A stretch of DNA of 64,000 nt, taken from contig NZ_JBMNUX010000001.1 in the NCBI RefSeq assembly GCF_050946515.1, forward strand, positions 243,310-307,309, in the 5' to 3' direction. Of this stretch, positions 35,280 through 43,217 are shown one piece after another; position 1 is the first letter of the stretch; each line of letters opens with the position of its first letter. The translations under genes were made by a program, and so were the position numbers. A model generated the notes under the pieces. The model saw only the letters and a list, made by a program, of their open reading frames with translations, ran no database searches and was not told the origin of the DNA. The stretch is from Tractidigestivibacter sp050946515. Lineage in GTDB: Bacteria > Actinomycetota > Coriobacteriia > Coriobacteriales > Atopobiaceae.

Positions 35280-35687
35280 ATGAAGCGCCTTGATTTGGAC
35301 GACGACATCTTCAGCCATGCCGTGCCCGTCATCTACGTCATCTCGGATGCTCGTGGCGAGACGGCTAAGGCAGTGGTTGAAGCGGCGGCGGCTCAGTTTG
35401 GCGACGGCTCGGTAGACATTGTCCGGATCTCAAATGTGAACTCCGTCGACCAGGTTCGCGATTACTTTGACAAGAACTTCGACTCCGAGCGTCCTTGCGC
35501 CGTGTTCCACACCTTCGCAAACGGACAGCTCCGTCGCGAGATTCGCCGCGAGCTGGATCGCAGGGGCATTCCATCGATTGACCTTCTTGGACCTGCGGTC
35601 ACCGTCATCTCTACGCTCACCGGAGAGGAGCCGAGCCACGCAATCGGCGCCGTCTACGCTTCGAAGAACGAAGAACAGGACAAGTAA
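35280..35687 (+). CDS. PPDK regulatory protein (DUF299), N-terminal half only
   Basis: 135 residues matching the first half of the DUF299 kinase/pyrophosphorylase family: VIYVISDARGETAKAVVEAAAAQFG, then CAVFHTFANGQLRREIRREL and IDLLGPAVTVI. Full members are about 270 residues and carry a P-loop and kinase/phosphorylase site in the second half; that half is absent, and no trace follows in any frame before the terminator at 35700. ATG 35280 follows GGGAGG at good spacing. The next gene is pyruvate phosphate dikinase, the known target of the family. Either a stand-alone sensory domain or a degraded gene. Confidence 0.78.
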   Translation: MKRLDLDDDIFSHAVPVIYVISDARGETAKAVVEAAAAQFGDGSVDIVRISNVNSVDQVRDYFDKNFDSERPCAVFHTFANGQLRREIRRELDRRGIPSIDLLGPAVTVISTLTGEEPSHAIGAVYASKNEEQDK

Positions 35688-35699
35688 GTGTCGCCAACA

Positions 35700-35728
35700 G
35701 GGGCCGGGCGCAAGTCCGGCCCCTTATT
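35700..35728 (+). terminator. Terminator after the PPDK regulatory gene
   Basis: Eight-base stem GGGGCCGG (35700-35707) with CCGGCCCC (35716-35723), followed by TTATT. Confidence 0.7.
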
Positions 35729-35809
35729 CGTAGCAAATTCGGTGAATATTGTTTGAGACTTGCCATGCGTGATTAGCTTTTTTATTTAGGGGAAGTCTTG
35801 ACGTCAGAC

Positions 35810-35818
35810 TGTTAGAAT
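35810..35818 (+). promoter_or_regulatory. Extended -10 promoter of ppdK
   Basis: TGT followed by TAGAAT (35813-35818). A TTGACG at 35798-35803 is too near to act as its -35 box. The leader is about 80 bases and includes two short GC hairpins. Confidence 0.55.
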
Positions 35819-35901
35819 TACTGCGTGCTGCGGATGCCCGCAACAGTTTGTGTAAGTGCGCGCTGAAAGGCGCGTTTGGTTCGAATAAGGGTAGGAGTGA
35901 A

Positions 35902-38661
35902 ATGGCTGAGAAGCATGTTTACCGTTTCGGCATGGACGAAAACGGCAACAACGTGACCGAAGTCGCCGGCAAGACCGTCGACGAGGCCAAGTGGATCACC
36001 GGCGGCAAGGGTGCAAACCTTGCTGAGATGGCTAACATCGGCCTCCCGGTTCCTCCGGGATTCTCGATTACGTGCCAGACCTGCGTTGCGTACTCCAGCG
36101 CCGGCAATGTCTGGCCCGAGGGCGTACTTGACGAGATCGACGTCTACCGCAAGGACCTCGAGAAGCGCATGGGCAAGAAGCTCGGCGACAAGGACGACCC
36201 GCTGCTGGTCTCCGTCCGTTCCGGCGCTCCGTTCTCCATGCCTGGCATGATGGACACGGTCCTCAACCTTGGCCTTAACGACGATTCCGTCCTGGGTCTT
36301 ATCAAGAAGACCAACAACGAGCGCTTCGGTTGGGACTCCTACCGCCGCTTCGTCCAGATGTTCTCCGACGTCGTCATGGGCGTCGACGGCCAGCTCTTCG
36401 AGGATGCCATCAACGCCAAGAAGGCCGAGAAGGGGGTCAAGCTCGATACCGAGCTCGATGCCGCTGACCTCAAGGACCTCGTGAAGACCTTCAAGCAGAT
36501 CTTCACCGACAACGTCGACCCCGAGAAGTACCCCGAGGTCGTCGAGAATGGCAAGGCCGTCTTCCCGTCCGATCCTTACCTGCAGCTCCGCCTTGCTGAG
36601 CAGGCAGTCTTTGGCTCCTGGAACACCCCGCGCGCCATCCTCTACCGCAAGCAGAACAAGATCCCCGATGACCTCGGCACCGCTGTCAACGTTCAGGTCA
36701 TGGTCTTCGGCAACATGGGCGACACCTCTGCAACCGGCGTTGCCTTCACGCGCAACCCCGCAGACGGCACCAACGAGCGCTACGGCGACTTTTTGGTCAA
36801 CGCTCAGGGCGAGGACGTCGTCGCTGGCATCCGCAACACCCAGCCCATCGCCGACCTCCCGAAGACCCCCGGCCTCGAGCAGGCTGGCAAGGACCTCTAT
36901 CATGTCTTCGAGATCCTCGAGGATCACTACGCTGACATGATGGACCTCGAGTTCACCATCCAGGAGGGCAAGCTCTGGATGCTGCAGACCCGCGTTGGCA
37001 AGCGCACCGCGCTCTCGGCGCTCAAGGTCGCCATCGACATGTACAACGAGGGCCGCATCTCCAAGGAAGAGGCCGTCATGCGCGTCGCCCCGGAGCAGCT
37101 TGACCAGCTCCTGCACCCGCAGTTCGACCCCTCCGCCAAGTACGAGGTTCTCGCCAAGGGCCTGAACGCCTCTCCTGGCGCTGCAACCGGTGCCGTCGTC
37201 TTCTCCTCCGAGGACGCCGAGAAGTTCGCCAAGGACGGCAAGCCCTGCATCCTCGTTCGCTGGGAGACCACTCCTGACGACCTCAAGGGCATGGTTGCCG
37301 CTGAGGGCATCCTTACCTCCCACGGCGGCAAGACGTCCCACGCGGCCGTCATCGCCCGTGGCATGGGCGCACCCTGCGTCTGCGGCGTTGAGGCCCTCCA
37401 GATCGACGCCCCCAACAAGGTCTGCAAGGTAGCCGGCACCGACGTCGAGCTCCACGAGGGCGACGTCGTCTCCATCGACGGCACCACTGGCGATGTCATC
37501 CTGGGCGAGGTGCCCCTGGTTCGCCCGCAGCTTGGCGGCGACCTCGAGACCATCCTCGACTGGGCAGACGAGGTTCGTCTGAACCCCGAGCGCGGTCGCG
37601 TCATGGGCGTTCGCGCCAACGCTGATAACCCTGCCGACGCCCAGCTCTCTGCTGACAACGGCGCCGAGGGCATCGGCCTCGACCGTACCGAGCACATGTT
37701 CCTGGGCGACCGCAAGCAGCTCATCCAGAGCTTCATCCTTGCTGATGACGAGGCCACCAAGCAGGAGGCCCTCGAGAAGCTTGGCGCTGCCCAGAAGGGC
37801 GACTTCCTTGGCATGTTCAAGGCTATGGACGGCAAGACCGTCATCGTCCGTCTTCTCGATCCTCCTCTGCACGAGTTCCTCGACAACCCGCGCGCCCTCG
37901 ACGTCGAGATCGCGAAGGACGAGGCCGCTGGCAAGGACGTCACCGCAAAGCGCGCTCTCATGGACAAGCTGGACTCCTTCCAGGAGGCCAACCCGATGCT
38001 CGGCCTTCGTGGCTGCCGTCTGGGCCTTGTCTACCCTGAGCTCAACGTCATGCAGGTTCGTGCCATCGCGGGCGCTACCGCAGAGCTCAAGAAGCAGGGC
38101 TTCAACCCCAAGCCCGAGATCATGGTCCCGCTCGTAGCCTTCGAGGCCGAGATCGAGCAGGTTCGCGCCATCATCGAGGAGAATGTCAAGGCCGTCGCCG
38201 AGGAGACCGGCGTTGAGCTCGACATCCCCGTCGGCACCATGATCGAGCTGCCTCGCGCTGCCATCATGAGCGAGGACATCGCCAAGCACGCCGACTTCTT
38301 CTCCTTCGGCACCAACGACCTGACCCAGACCTGCCTCGGCTTCTCCCGCGACGACGTCGAGTCTGCGTTCATGCCGCTCTACCTCGAGAAGAAGATCGTC
38401 AAGACCAACCCGTTCGCCACTCTTGACGAGGGCGTTGCCAAGCTGGTTGACATGGGCGTCAAGGGCGGACACAAGGGCAACCCGGACATCGTCTGCGGCG
38501 TCTGCGGCGAGACCGGTGGCGACCCCGAGTCCATCCACATGTACTACGACCTCGGTCTTGACTACGTCTCCTGCTCGCCGTACCGCGTGCCCATCGCACG
38601 CCTTGCTGCGGCTCAGGCGAAGATCGAGTCCAATGGCGGCGCTCAGAAGGTTGCCAAGTAA
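35902..38661 (+). CDS. ppdK: Pyruvate, phosphate dikinase
   Basis: Interconverts pyruvate, ATP and phosphate with PEP, AMP and pyrophosphate. 919 residues. N-terminal ATP-grasp domain (GGKGANLAEMANIGLPVPPGF, SVRSGAPFSMPGMMDTVLNLG), the swivelling phosphohistidine domain with GGKTSHAAVIARGMG (regulatory Thr478, Ser479, catalytic His480), and the C-terminal PEP/pyruvate barrel (GLRGCRLG, SFGTNDLTQTCLGFSRDD, with active-site Cys in IVCGVCGE). ATG 35902 follows GTAGGAGTGA. The very regular C-rich codon choice suggests high expression. In anaerobes it serves either glycolysis or gluconeogenesis. Confidence 0.97.
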   Translation: MAEKHVYRFGMDENGNNVTEVAGKTVDEAKWITGGKGANLAEMANIGLPVPPGFSITCQTCVAYSSAGNVWPEGVLDEIDVYRKDLEKRMGKKLGDKDDPLLVSVRSGAPFSMPGMMDTVLNLGLNDDSVLGLIKKTNNERFGWDSYRRFVQMFSDVVMGVDGQLFEDAINAKKAEKGVKLDTELDAADLKDLVKTFKQIFTDNVDPEKYPEVVENGKAVFPSDPYLQLRLAEQAVFGSWNTPRAILYRKQNKIPDDLGTAVNVQVMVFGNMGDTSATGVAFTRNPADGTNERYGDFLVNAQGEDVVAGIRNTQPIADLPKTPGLEQAGKDLYHVFEILEDHYADMMDLEFTIQEGKLWMLQTRVGKRTALSALKVAIDMYNEGRISKEEAVMRVAPEQLDQLLHPQFDPSAKYEVLAKGLNASPGAATGAVVFSSEDAEKFAKDGKPCILVRWETTPDDLKGMVAAEGILTSHGGKTSHAAVIARGMGAPCVCGVEALQIDAPNKVCKVAGTDVELHEGDVVSIDGTTGDVILGEVPLVRPQLGGDLETILDWADEVRLNPERGRVMGVRANADNPADAQLSADNGAEGIGLDRTEHMFLGDRKQLIQSFILADDEATKQEALEKLGAAQKGDFLGMFKAMDGKTVIVRLLDPPLHEFLDNPRALDVEIAKDEAAGKDVTAKRALMDKLDSFQEANPMLGLRGCRLGLVYPELNVMQVRAIAGATAELKKQGFNPKPEIMVPLVAFEAEIEQVRAIIEENVKAVAEETGVELDIPVGTMIELPRAAIMSEDIAKHADFFSFGTNDLTQTCLGFSRDDVESAFMPLYLEKKIVKTNPFATLDEGVAKLVDMGVKGGHKGNPDIVCGVCGETGGDPESIHMYYDLGLDYVSCSPYRVPIARLAAAQAKIESNGGAQKVAK

Positions 38662-38692
38662 GTAGCCATCTGGCGTAGCTTTCGCACTGACA

Positions 38693-38735
38693 GGCGGCTT
38701 GGTTGCCGGGTTCACCGGCGCCAGGCCGCCTTTTT
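38693..38735 (+). terminator. Rho-independent terminator after ppdK
   Basis: Interrupted stem GGCGGC/GCCGCC, TGG/CCA and GCCGG/CCGGC around a GTTCA loop, then TTTTT (38731-38735). Confidence 0.88.
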
Positions 38736-38809
38736 CATGGCGCACGACAGCGGCGAGGTCACCATTGTGGGTCCTAAGGCCTCTCTGCCGTGTGTGCCCT
38801 TGCCGCATC

Positions 38810-38818
38810 TGCTAGTAT
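38810..38818 (+). promoter_or_regulatory. Extended -10 promoter of the dGTPase-like gene
   Basis: TGC followed by TAGTAT (38813-38818), 37 bases before the ATG. Confidence 0.5.
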
Positions 38819-38854
38819 CGGCAGCGTACGCGCACGTAGAAGGGGTGATTGCCC

Positions 38855-39922
38855 ATGAAGATGCTTCTACGAGAAGATCAGATCGAACGCGAGCATCGTA
38901 CGCTCTGCGAGCTCGCCTGCCAGAGCTCTGACACGCTCGGCCGCGCAAGGCCGGAGGAAGAGGACTCGCTTCGTCCCTGCTTCGAGCGAGACCGCGACCG
39001 AATCCTTCACTGCAAGAGCTTCCGCCGGCTGGCGAACAAGACCCAGGTGTTTCTCGCACCAGAGGGAGACCACTATAGGACGCGCCTCACTCATACGCTT
39101 GAGGTTGCCCAGATTGCCCGCACCGTCGCTCGCGCGCTTTCCCTGAACGAAGACCTGACCGAGGCCATCGCGCTTGGCCACGACCTGGGGCACACGCCCT
39201 TTGGGCACTGCGGAGAGCGCGCCCTTTCGTCTGCCATCGCGCGCTATCGCGGCATTGACGCCACGTCTGACGAGGGGAGGCGACTTTTCCGCCACAACCT
39301 CCAGAGCGTCCGCGTTGTAACCCTTCTGGAGAAGGACGGCCGCGGCCTCAACCTTTGCCAGGAGGTGCTTGACGGCATCCAATGCCACACGGGGAGCCAG
39401 CGGGCAATGACTCTCGAGGGGAGGATCGTCGCATGCGCCGATAGGATCGCCTATGTATGCCACGACATCGACGATGCCGAACGGGCCGGCCTTCTGACGG
39501 AGTCGCTTCTCCCAACCGAGCCCCGCGAAATTCTCGGAGGCAGCTCCTCCGAGCGCATCGACACCATGGTGAGAGACATTTGCGCCTGCTCGGCCGCTCA
39601 TGGGGACATCGTGATGTCTGACAAGGTTTGGGGAGCGATGATGGACATGCGCCACTTCCTCTTCGAGTCGCTCTACACAAGGGGTGACGCAAAGGTTGAG
39701 GAGCCCAAGGCGAGCCGCATGATCGAGCAGCTCTTCGACTATCTCGTCTGCCATTTGGACGAAGTCCCCGACGAGTATCGGCGCCATGACAGCGACCATC
39801 CAGACATTCAGGTTGCAGACTACGTCTCTGGAATGACCGATCGCTACGCGGTGCGCGTCTTCGAGGACATCATGGTTCCAAAATCATGGAAGGGGATTGC
39901 CGGAAGCCATTCGAGCTCCTGA
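38855..39922 (+). CDS. dgt: dGTP triphosphohydrolase-like HD protein
   Basis: 355 residues. Predicted to split dNTPs to nucleoside and triphosphate. HD-domain metal ligands: H in LTHTLEVAQIART, HD in LGHDLGHTPFGHCGE, and the later D in RIAYVCHDIDDAE; RDRDRILHCKSFRRLANKTQVF is the family opening. Substrate range (dGTP alone or all dNTPs) is not readable. ATG 38855 is preferred because GAAGGGGTGA lies six bases upstream. Confidence 0.88.
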   Translation: MKMLLREDQIEREHRTLCELACQSSDTLGRARPEEEDSLRPCFERDRDRILHCKSFRRLANKTQVFLAPEGDHYRTRLTHTLEVAQIARTVARALSLNEDLTEAIALGHDLGHTPFGHCGERALSSAIARYRGIDATSDEGRRLFRHNLQSVRVVTLLEKDGRGLNLCQEVLDGIQCHTGSQRAMTLEGRIVACADRIAYVCHDIDDAERAGLLTESLLPTEPREILGGSSSERIDTMVRDICACSAAHGDIVMSDKVWGAMMDMRHFLFESLYTRGDAKVEEPKASRMIEQLFDYLVCHLDEVPDEYRRHDSDHPDIQVADYVSGMTDRYAVRVFEDIMVPKSWKGIAGSHSSS

Positions 39923-39966
39923 TGAGCGCCACAGGTGGGTCCAGGGCTCGCCAAGGACAGCTTGTC

Positions 39967-39975
39967 TGGTATATC
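39967..39975 (+). promoter_or_regulatory. Extended -10 promoter
   Basis: TGG followed by TATATC (39970-39975), 30 bases before the DUF6273-type gene. Confidence 0.35.
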
Positions 39976-40004
39976 CTTCATAAGTTGGCTATTTTAGGAG
40001 GACG

Positions 40005-41021
40005 ATGAATACAGGCAAGCATTCTCGGAAAAAGTCGCGGGGGACATCTGCGCCCTTGGTTATCGCCGTCATCTTCGTGTGCGCTTGCGCGCTTGTGCTC
40101 GTGCTCACGCTCAACGGAACGCTGCAGCCCATCGTTGCCCAGCTCACCGGGCAAGACTCGCAGGAATCCAGCGATCAGCAGACCCAGCAGTCTCAGGAAG
40201 AGTCGCCGGTGGAGCCCAAGCAGTTCTCCTACTACACGTGGGACGAGCTCTCGCGCATCTCGTCAGAGATCGCGGCCGCACCTGACGATGACTCTGGCAG
40301 GCAGCTTGCCGAATACTACAACCTGGTGGACGAGAACGGCGTTCCCACGGGCTCAACTCGCGAGGTCGTCCTTAGCGACAACACGCTTGCGTACGCCCGC
40401 ATTGTTGGCATCCGCCATGACCAGCGCTCTGACGGCCAGGGGGTTGCGGGCATTACGCTGATGCTTTCCATGGTCTCCGAGCAGCCCATGAACCAAGAGA
40501 ACAGCTCGGATGGGGGATGGGAGTCGTCTTGGCTCAGGTCTTGGCTTTCCTCTGATGGCATGTCGCTCCTTCCCGAAGATCTGCAGTCAGTCATCGTCGC
40601 TGTTGACAAAGCCACCAACAACGTTGGCGAGACGTCAGACGTCGCGTCGGTTACAACCACCTCCGACACCCTTTGGCTCTTCTCCGCAAAGGAGGTCTGC
40701 GGGCGCATCAGCTGGTTCTCAGACGAGTTCGGAACCGAAATCTCCGGCACCGCAGACTATGACGAGGTGCTCAACGCCGAGGGAAGCCAGTACGAGTACT
40801 TCTCGGCTAACGGAGTGACGCAGGACTCCTCTGGCACGGGCGTCCTGGCGTTGACGTATCGCGGGTCTGCCCGCACGTGGTGGTACCGCAGCGCCTATCC
40901 GCTTAACTACATGGAGCTCAACCCCAACGGCTACTTCTATCGTGCCAGCGAGACGGGCTATCCTTCTTCTGTGGGCACGGCGTCAGAGACGTCGGGCGTC
41001 GTGGTCGGGTTCTGCCTGTAG
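40005..41021 (+). CDS. Membrane-anchored DUF6273-type protein
   Basis: 338 residues, function unknown. Basic N terminus, one transmembrane helix at about 18-38 (signal anchor, no lipobox Cys), a Gln/Ser-rich linker, then an outer domain. The pattern W-x-x-S-x-L-R-x-W-L, LP-x-D-L, a later L-W-L-x-S and an aromatic WWYRSAYP segment near the end is shared with the protein at 59986-61023 and with what I know as DUF6273, a domain of secreted proteins in gut Firmicutes and Actinobacteria. Start ATG follows TTAGGAGGACG. Confidence 0.72.
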   Translation: MNTGKHSRKKSRGTSAPLVIAVIFVCACALVLVLTLNGTLQPIVAQLTGQDSQESSDQQTQQSQEESPVEPKQFSYYTWDELSRISSEIAAAPDDDSGRQLAEYYNLVDENGVPTGSTREVVLSDNTLAYARIVGIRHDQRSDGQGVAGITLMLSMVSEQPMNQENSSDGGWESSWLRSWLSSDGMSLLPEDLQSVIVAVDKATNNVGETSDVASVTTTSDTLWLFSAKEVCGRISWFSDEFGTEISGTADYDEVLNAEGSQYEYFSANGVTQDSSGTGVLALTYRGSARTWWYRSAYPLNYMELNPNGYFYRASETGYPSSVGTASETSGVVVGFCL

Positions 41022-41078
41022 CCTGAGCATCTCGCTCACGTCAGGAGGCTCTTTGCGCGCGGGTCACTTATGTGTTTC

Positions 41079-41107
41079 TTGTACGCGCGCCATGGCTGGG
41101 CTATAAT
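41079..41107 (+). promoter_or_regulatory. Promoter of rplS
   Basis: TTGTAC (41079-41084), 17-base spacer, perfect TATAAT (41102-41107). Leader about 60 bases. Confidence 0.75.
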
Positions 41108-41174
41108 GCGTCCTTGTGTGTAAGCCTATGTGTCGTTCGCTTGGGCGTCGGCACCTCTAGAGATGAGGAAAACT

Positions 41175-41519
41175 ATGGACTACATTCGCGCGATCGAGCG
41201 CCAGCAGATCCGTGAGGACATCCCCAGGGTTCTCGTTGGCGACAACGTCAAGGTACACTATCGCATCGTCGAGGGCGACCGCGAGCGTGAGCAGGTCTTC
41301 CAGGGAGACGTCATCCGCATGAGCGGCGCTGGCGCGCGCGAGACCTTCACCGTCCGCAAGATCAGCTTCGGCGTTGGCGTCGAGCGTACGTTCCCCCTGT
41401 ACAGCCCCAAGATCGCTAAGCTCGAGGTCGTGCGCCACGGCGACGTGAATCGCGCGAAGCTCTACTACCTGCGCGACCGCGTGGGCAAGGCTGCCCGCAT
41501 TCGCGAGAAGCGCAACTAG
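41175..41519 (+). CDS. rplS: 50S ribosomal protein L19
   Basis: 114 residues, standard. MDYIRAIERQQIREDIP, GDNVKVHYRIVEGDRER, FTVRKISFGVGVERTFPLYSPKI and the basic end are typical. ATG 41175 is chosen over upstream in-frame starts because GAGGAAA lies before it and the length fits. It is transcribed alone, from a strong promoter to a terminator, and not behind trmD as usual. Confidence 0.97.
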   Translation: MDYIRAIERQQIREDIPRVLVGDNVKVHYRIVEGDREREQVFQGDVIRMSGAGARETFTVRKISFGVGVERTFPLYSPKIAKLEVVRHGDVNRAKLYYLRDRVGKAARIREKRN

Positions 41520-41539
41520 CTCTTCGTTTGGGCTTGATG

Positions 41540-41567
41540 AGGACCGTCCGAGAGGGCGGTCCTTTTT
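41540..41567 (+). terminator. Rho-independent terminator after rplS
   Basis: Stem AGGACCG/CGGTCCT extended by CC/GG around a GAGA loop, then TTTTT. Confidence 0.9.
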
Positions 41568-41623
41568 GTTAGATGGACTTGACATGAGGGTCTATGCTGG
41601 GGATTGTGAGGAGGAGATACGAC

Positions 41624-42406
41624 ATGGCTAACAGACCCGTGAGCGCTAGGGAGATTGCCGCAACGCTCGCAGAGGCAAACCAAAAGGAGTTCGCGGCTCT
41701 GAAGGCTCGGTATGCGGACGATCCCCGAAAGCAGGTGCAGCGCGCCCTTGCATCAGCCGAGAAGCGCCTTGCTCGAGAAGAGACCGAGCGCGAGCGCGTG
41801 CTTGGGATGTATGCGCTCATGCGCAAGATGGGCGGCGACGGAATTGTGCTGGGGGTCGACGAGGTCGGTCGCGGCGCGCTTGCCGGCCCTTTGACCGTCG
41901 CGGCCGTTGCGCTTCCCGACGACCCCGTCGTGTGGGGAGTCAATGACTCCAAGCAGCTGACTCCCGAGAGGCGCGAGTCCCTGGCAGCGCGCATCTCGGA
42001 GGTGGCCCTTGCCATTGGCATCGCCCACGTCGAGCCTGCCTCCATAGACGCCGTGGGGATGTCAGCCGCTCTTAGGATGGCCATGTCGCGCGCCATCAAG
42101 GATGCTGGCGTCGAGCCGGACTGCGTCCTCATCGATGGCAACCCCGTGCACGTTCATCCCAAGGAGAAGACGCTCGTGAAGGGCGACGCTCGCATTGCCT
42201 GCATCGCCGCTGCCTCCATCGTCGCCAAGGTCACTCGTGACGCCTTGATGGTTTCCTACGACGAGGTCTATCCTGGCTATCATCTTGCCGAATGCAAGGG
42301 CTATGGGTCAGCCGAGCACATTGCTGCCATCCGCGAGAAGGGGCTGACGCCCATCCATCGTGTGTCGTTTTGTGGAAACTTTCTCAACCAGCCAACACTT
42401 TTCTGA
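41624..42406 (+). CDS. rnhB: Ribonuclease HII
   Basis: Removes RNA from RNA-DNA hybrids and single ribonucleotides. 260 residues. Catalytic site GVDEVGRGALAGPL with D79 and E80, later acidic residue in DCVLIDGNPVH, and AASIVAKVTRD. About 70 residues precede the catalytic fold, as in longer RnhB forms. ATG 41624 follows GAGGAGGAG; an earlier ATG at 41594 lacks a ribosome site. Confidence 0.94.
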   Translation: MANRPVSAREIAATLAEANQKEFAALKARYADDPRKQVQRALASAEKRLAREETERERVLGMYALMRKMGGDGIVLGVDEVGRGALAGPLTVAAVALPDDPVVWGVNDSKQLTPERRESLAARISEVALAIGIAHVEPASIDAVGMSAALRMAMSRAIKDAGVEPDCVLIDGNPVHVHPKEKTLVKGDARIACIAAASIVAKVTRDALMVSYDEVYPGYHLAECKGYGSAEHIAAIREKGLTPIHRVSFCGNFLNQPTLF

Positions 42407-42587
42407 GGGACCCAGAAATCCTCTTCATAAATTCCTTTCATCATTTGCGTCTGTGCCAGCCGACATCCCTCTTTCCCAACATCTGCCGAAAGACTTCCGA
42501 TAGGGAGCCGAAAGGCTGCCGCAAGGTTGCCGGAAGACCGCTCTGCCATCATCGCAGTCCCAGCAACTGCGACCGATGGGAGTGGCA

Positions 42588-43217
42588 ATGGCAGAAGACA
42601 ACAACGAAAGCATCCAGCAGGGCGCAACGTGTCCAGAGGCAGGCTCGGGCTACGTGTTTGGGCATAGCGGAGCCCAAGACCCCAGCCAGACGCCAATTGG
42701 GAACGCGCCCGTGGATGGCTTTGCGGCAAGCGAGGGCTTGGAAGAGGAGGGCTCTGGCCGACCCGACTTTGAGAGAGCTGGCGAACTTGGCGAAGAGGGC
42801 AACGATTGCGTTCCAAGAAAGCCGCTCTCAGAATGGACCACGCGTGAGGTTGGGGTGGAGGGCGAGCGCATAGCCGCGGAGTACCTAGCCCGCCACAACT
42901 ACGAGATTCTTGACAGAAACTGGGCCTGCCCCTTTGGCGAGGCCGACATCATCGCGCGCGACACGGAAGAAGATCGCGACGGGGCCATACTCGTCGAGGT
43001 GAAGACGCGCGTGGCGCTCGGTCCCGATGCGGACGACATGCCCGAGCTAGCCGTGGATGCCTGCAAAAGGAAGCGCTACCGCAAGATTGCCCTCGCGTAT
43101 CTCACCGACCACGACGAGCTGCACTTCGTTCGCTTTGACGTGATCGCGATAAACATTGTGGGAGAGCGAAACGCCAAGCTTCGCCACCTCCTTGGCGCGT
43201 ATGGCTGGGAGGACTGA
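42588..43217 (+). CDS. yraN: YraN family (UPF0102) predicted nuclease-fold protein
   Basis: 209 residues. The C-terminal 125 residues match the endonuclease-like YraN fold: VGVEGERIAAEYLARHNYEIL, FGEADIIARD, ILVEVKTRV and a basic helix. The first 80 residues are acidic, Gly/Glu-rich and probably disordered; this extension is not part of the family. Start ATG 42588 is supported by GGGAG; ATG 42576 is possible. Stop overlaps the comM ATG. The rnhB-yraN-comM-dprA order is common. Confidence 0.85.
   Translation: MAEDNNESIQQGATCPEAGSGYVFGHSGAQDPSQTPIGNAPVDGFAASEGLEEEGSGRPDFERAGELGEEGNDCVPRKPLSEWTTREVGVEGERIAAEYLARHNYEILDRNWACPFGEADIIARDTEEDRDGAILVEVKTRVALGPDADDMPELAVDACKRKRYRKIALAYLTDHDELHFVRFDVIAINIVGERNAKLRHLLGAYGWED

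Noticed and set aside
35798..35818. Standard -35/-10 promoter TTGACG/TAGAAT for ppdK
   Set aside because: Spacer is only nine bases; the extended -10 reading is kept instead.
35818..38808. 996-codon minus-strand open frame opposite ppdK
   Set aside because: Explained by the strongly biased codon use of ppdK in a high-GC genome; the sense strand is an unmistakable PPDK.
41021..41055. Terminator after the 40005 gene
   Set aside because: CCTGA/TCAGG and TGAGC/GCTCA arms exist but are competing, and only CTTT follows.
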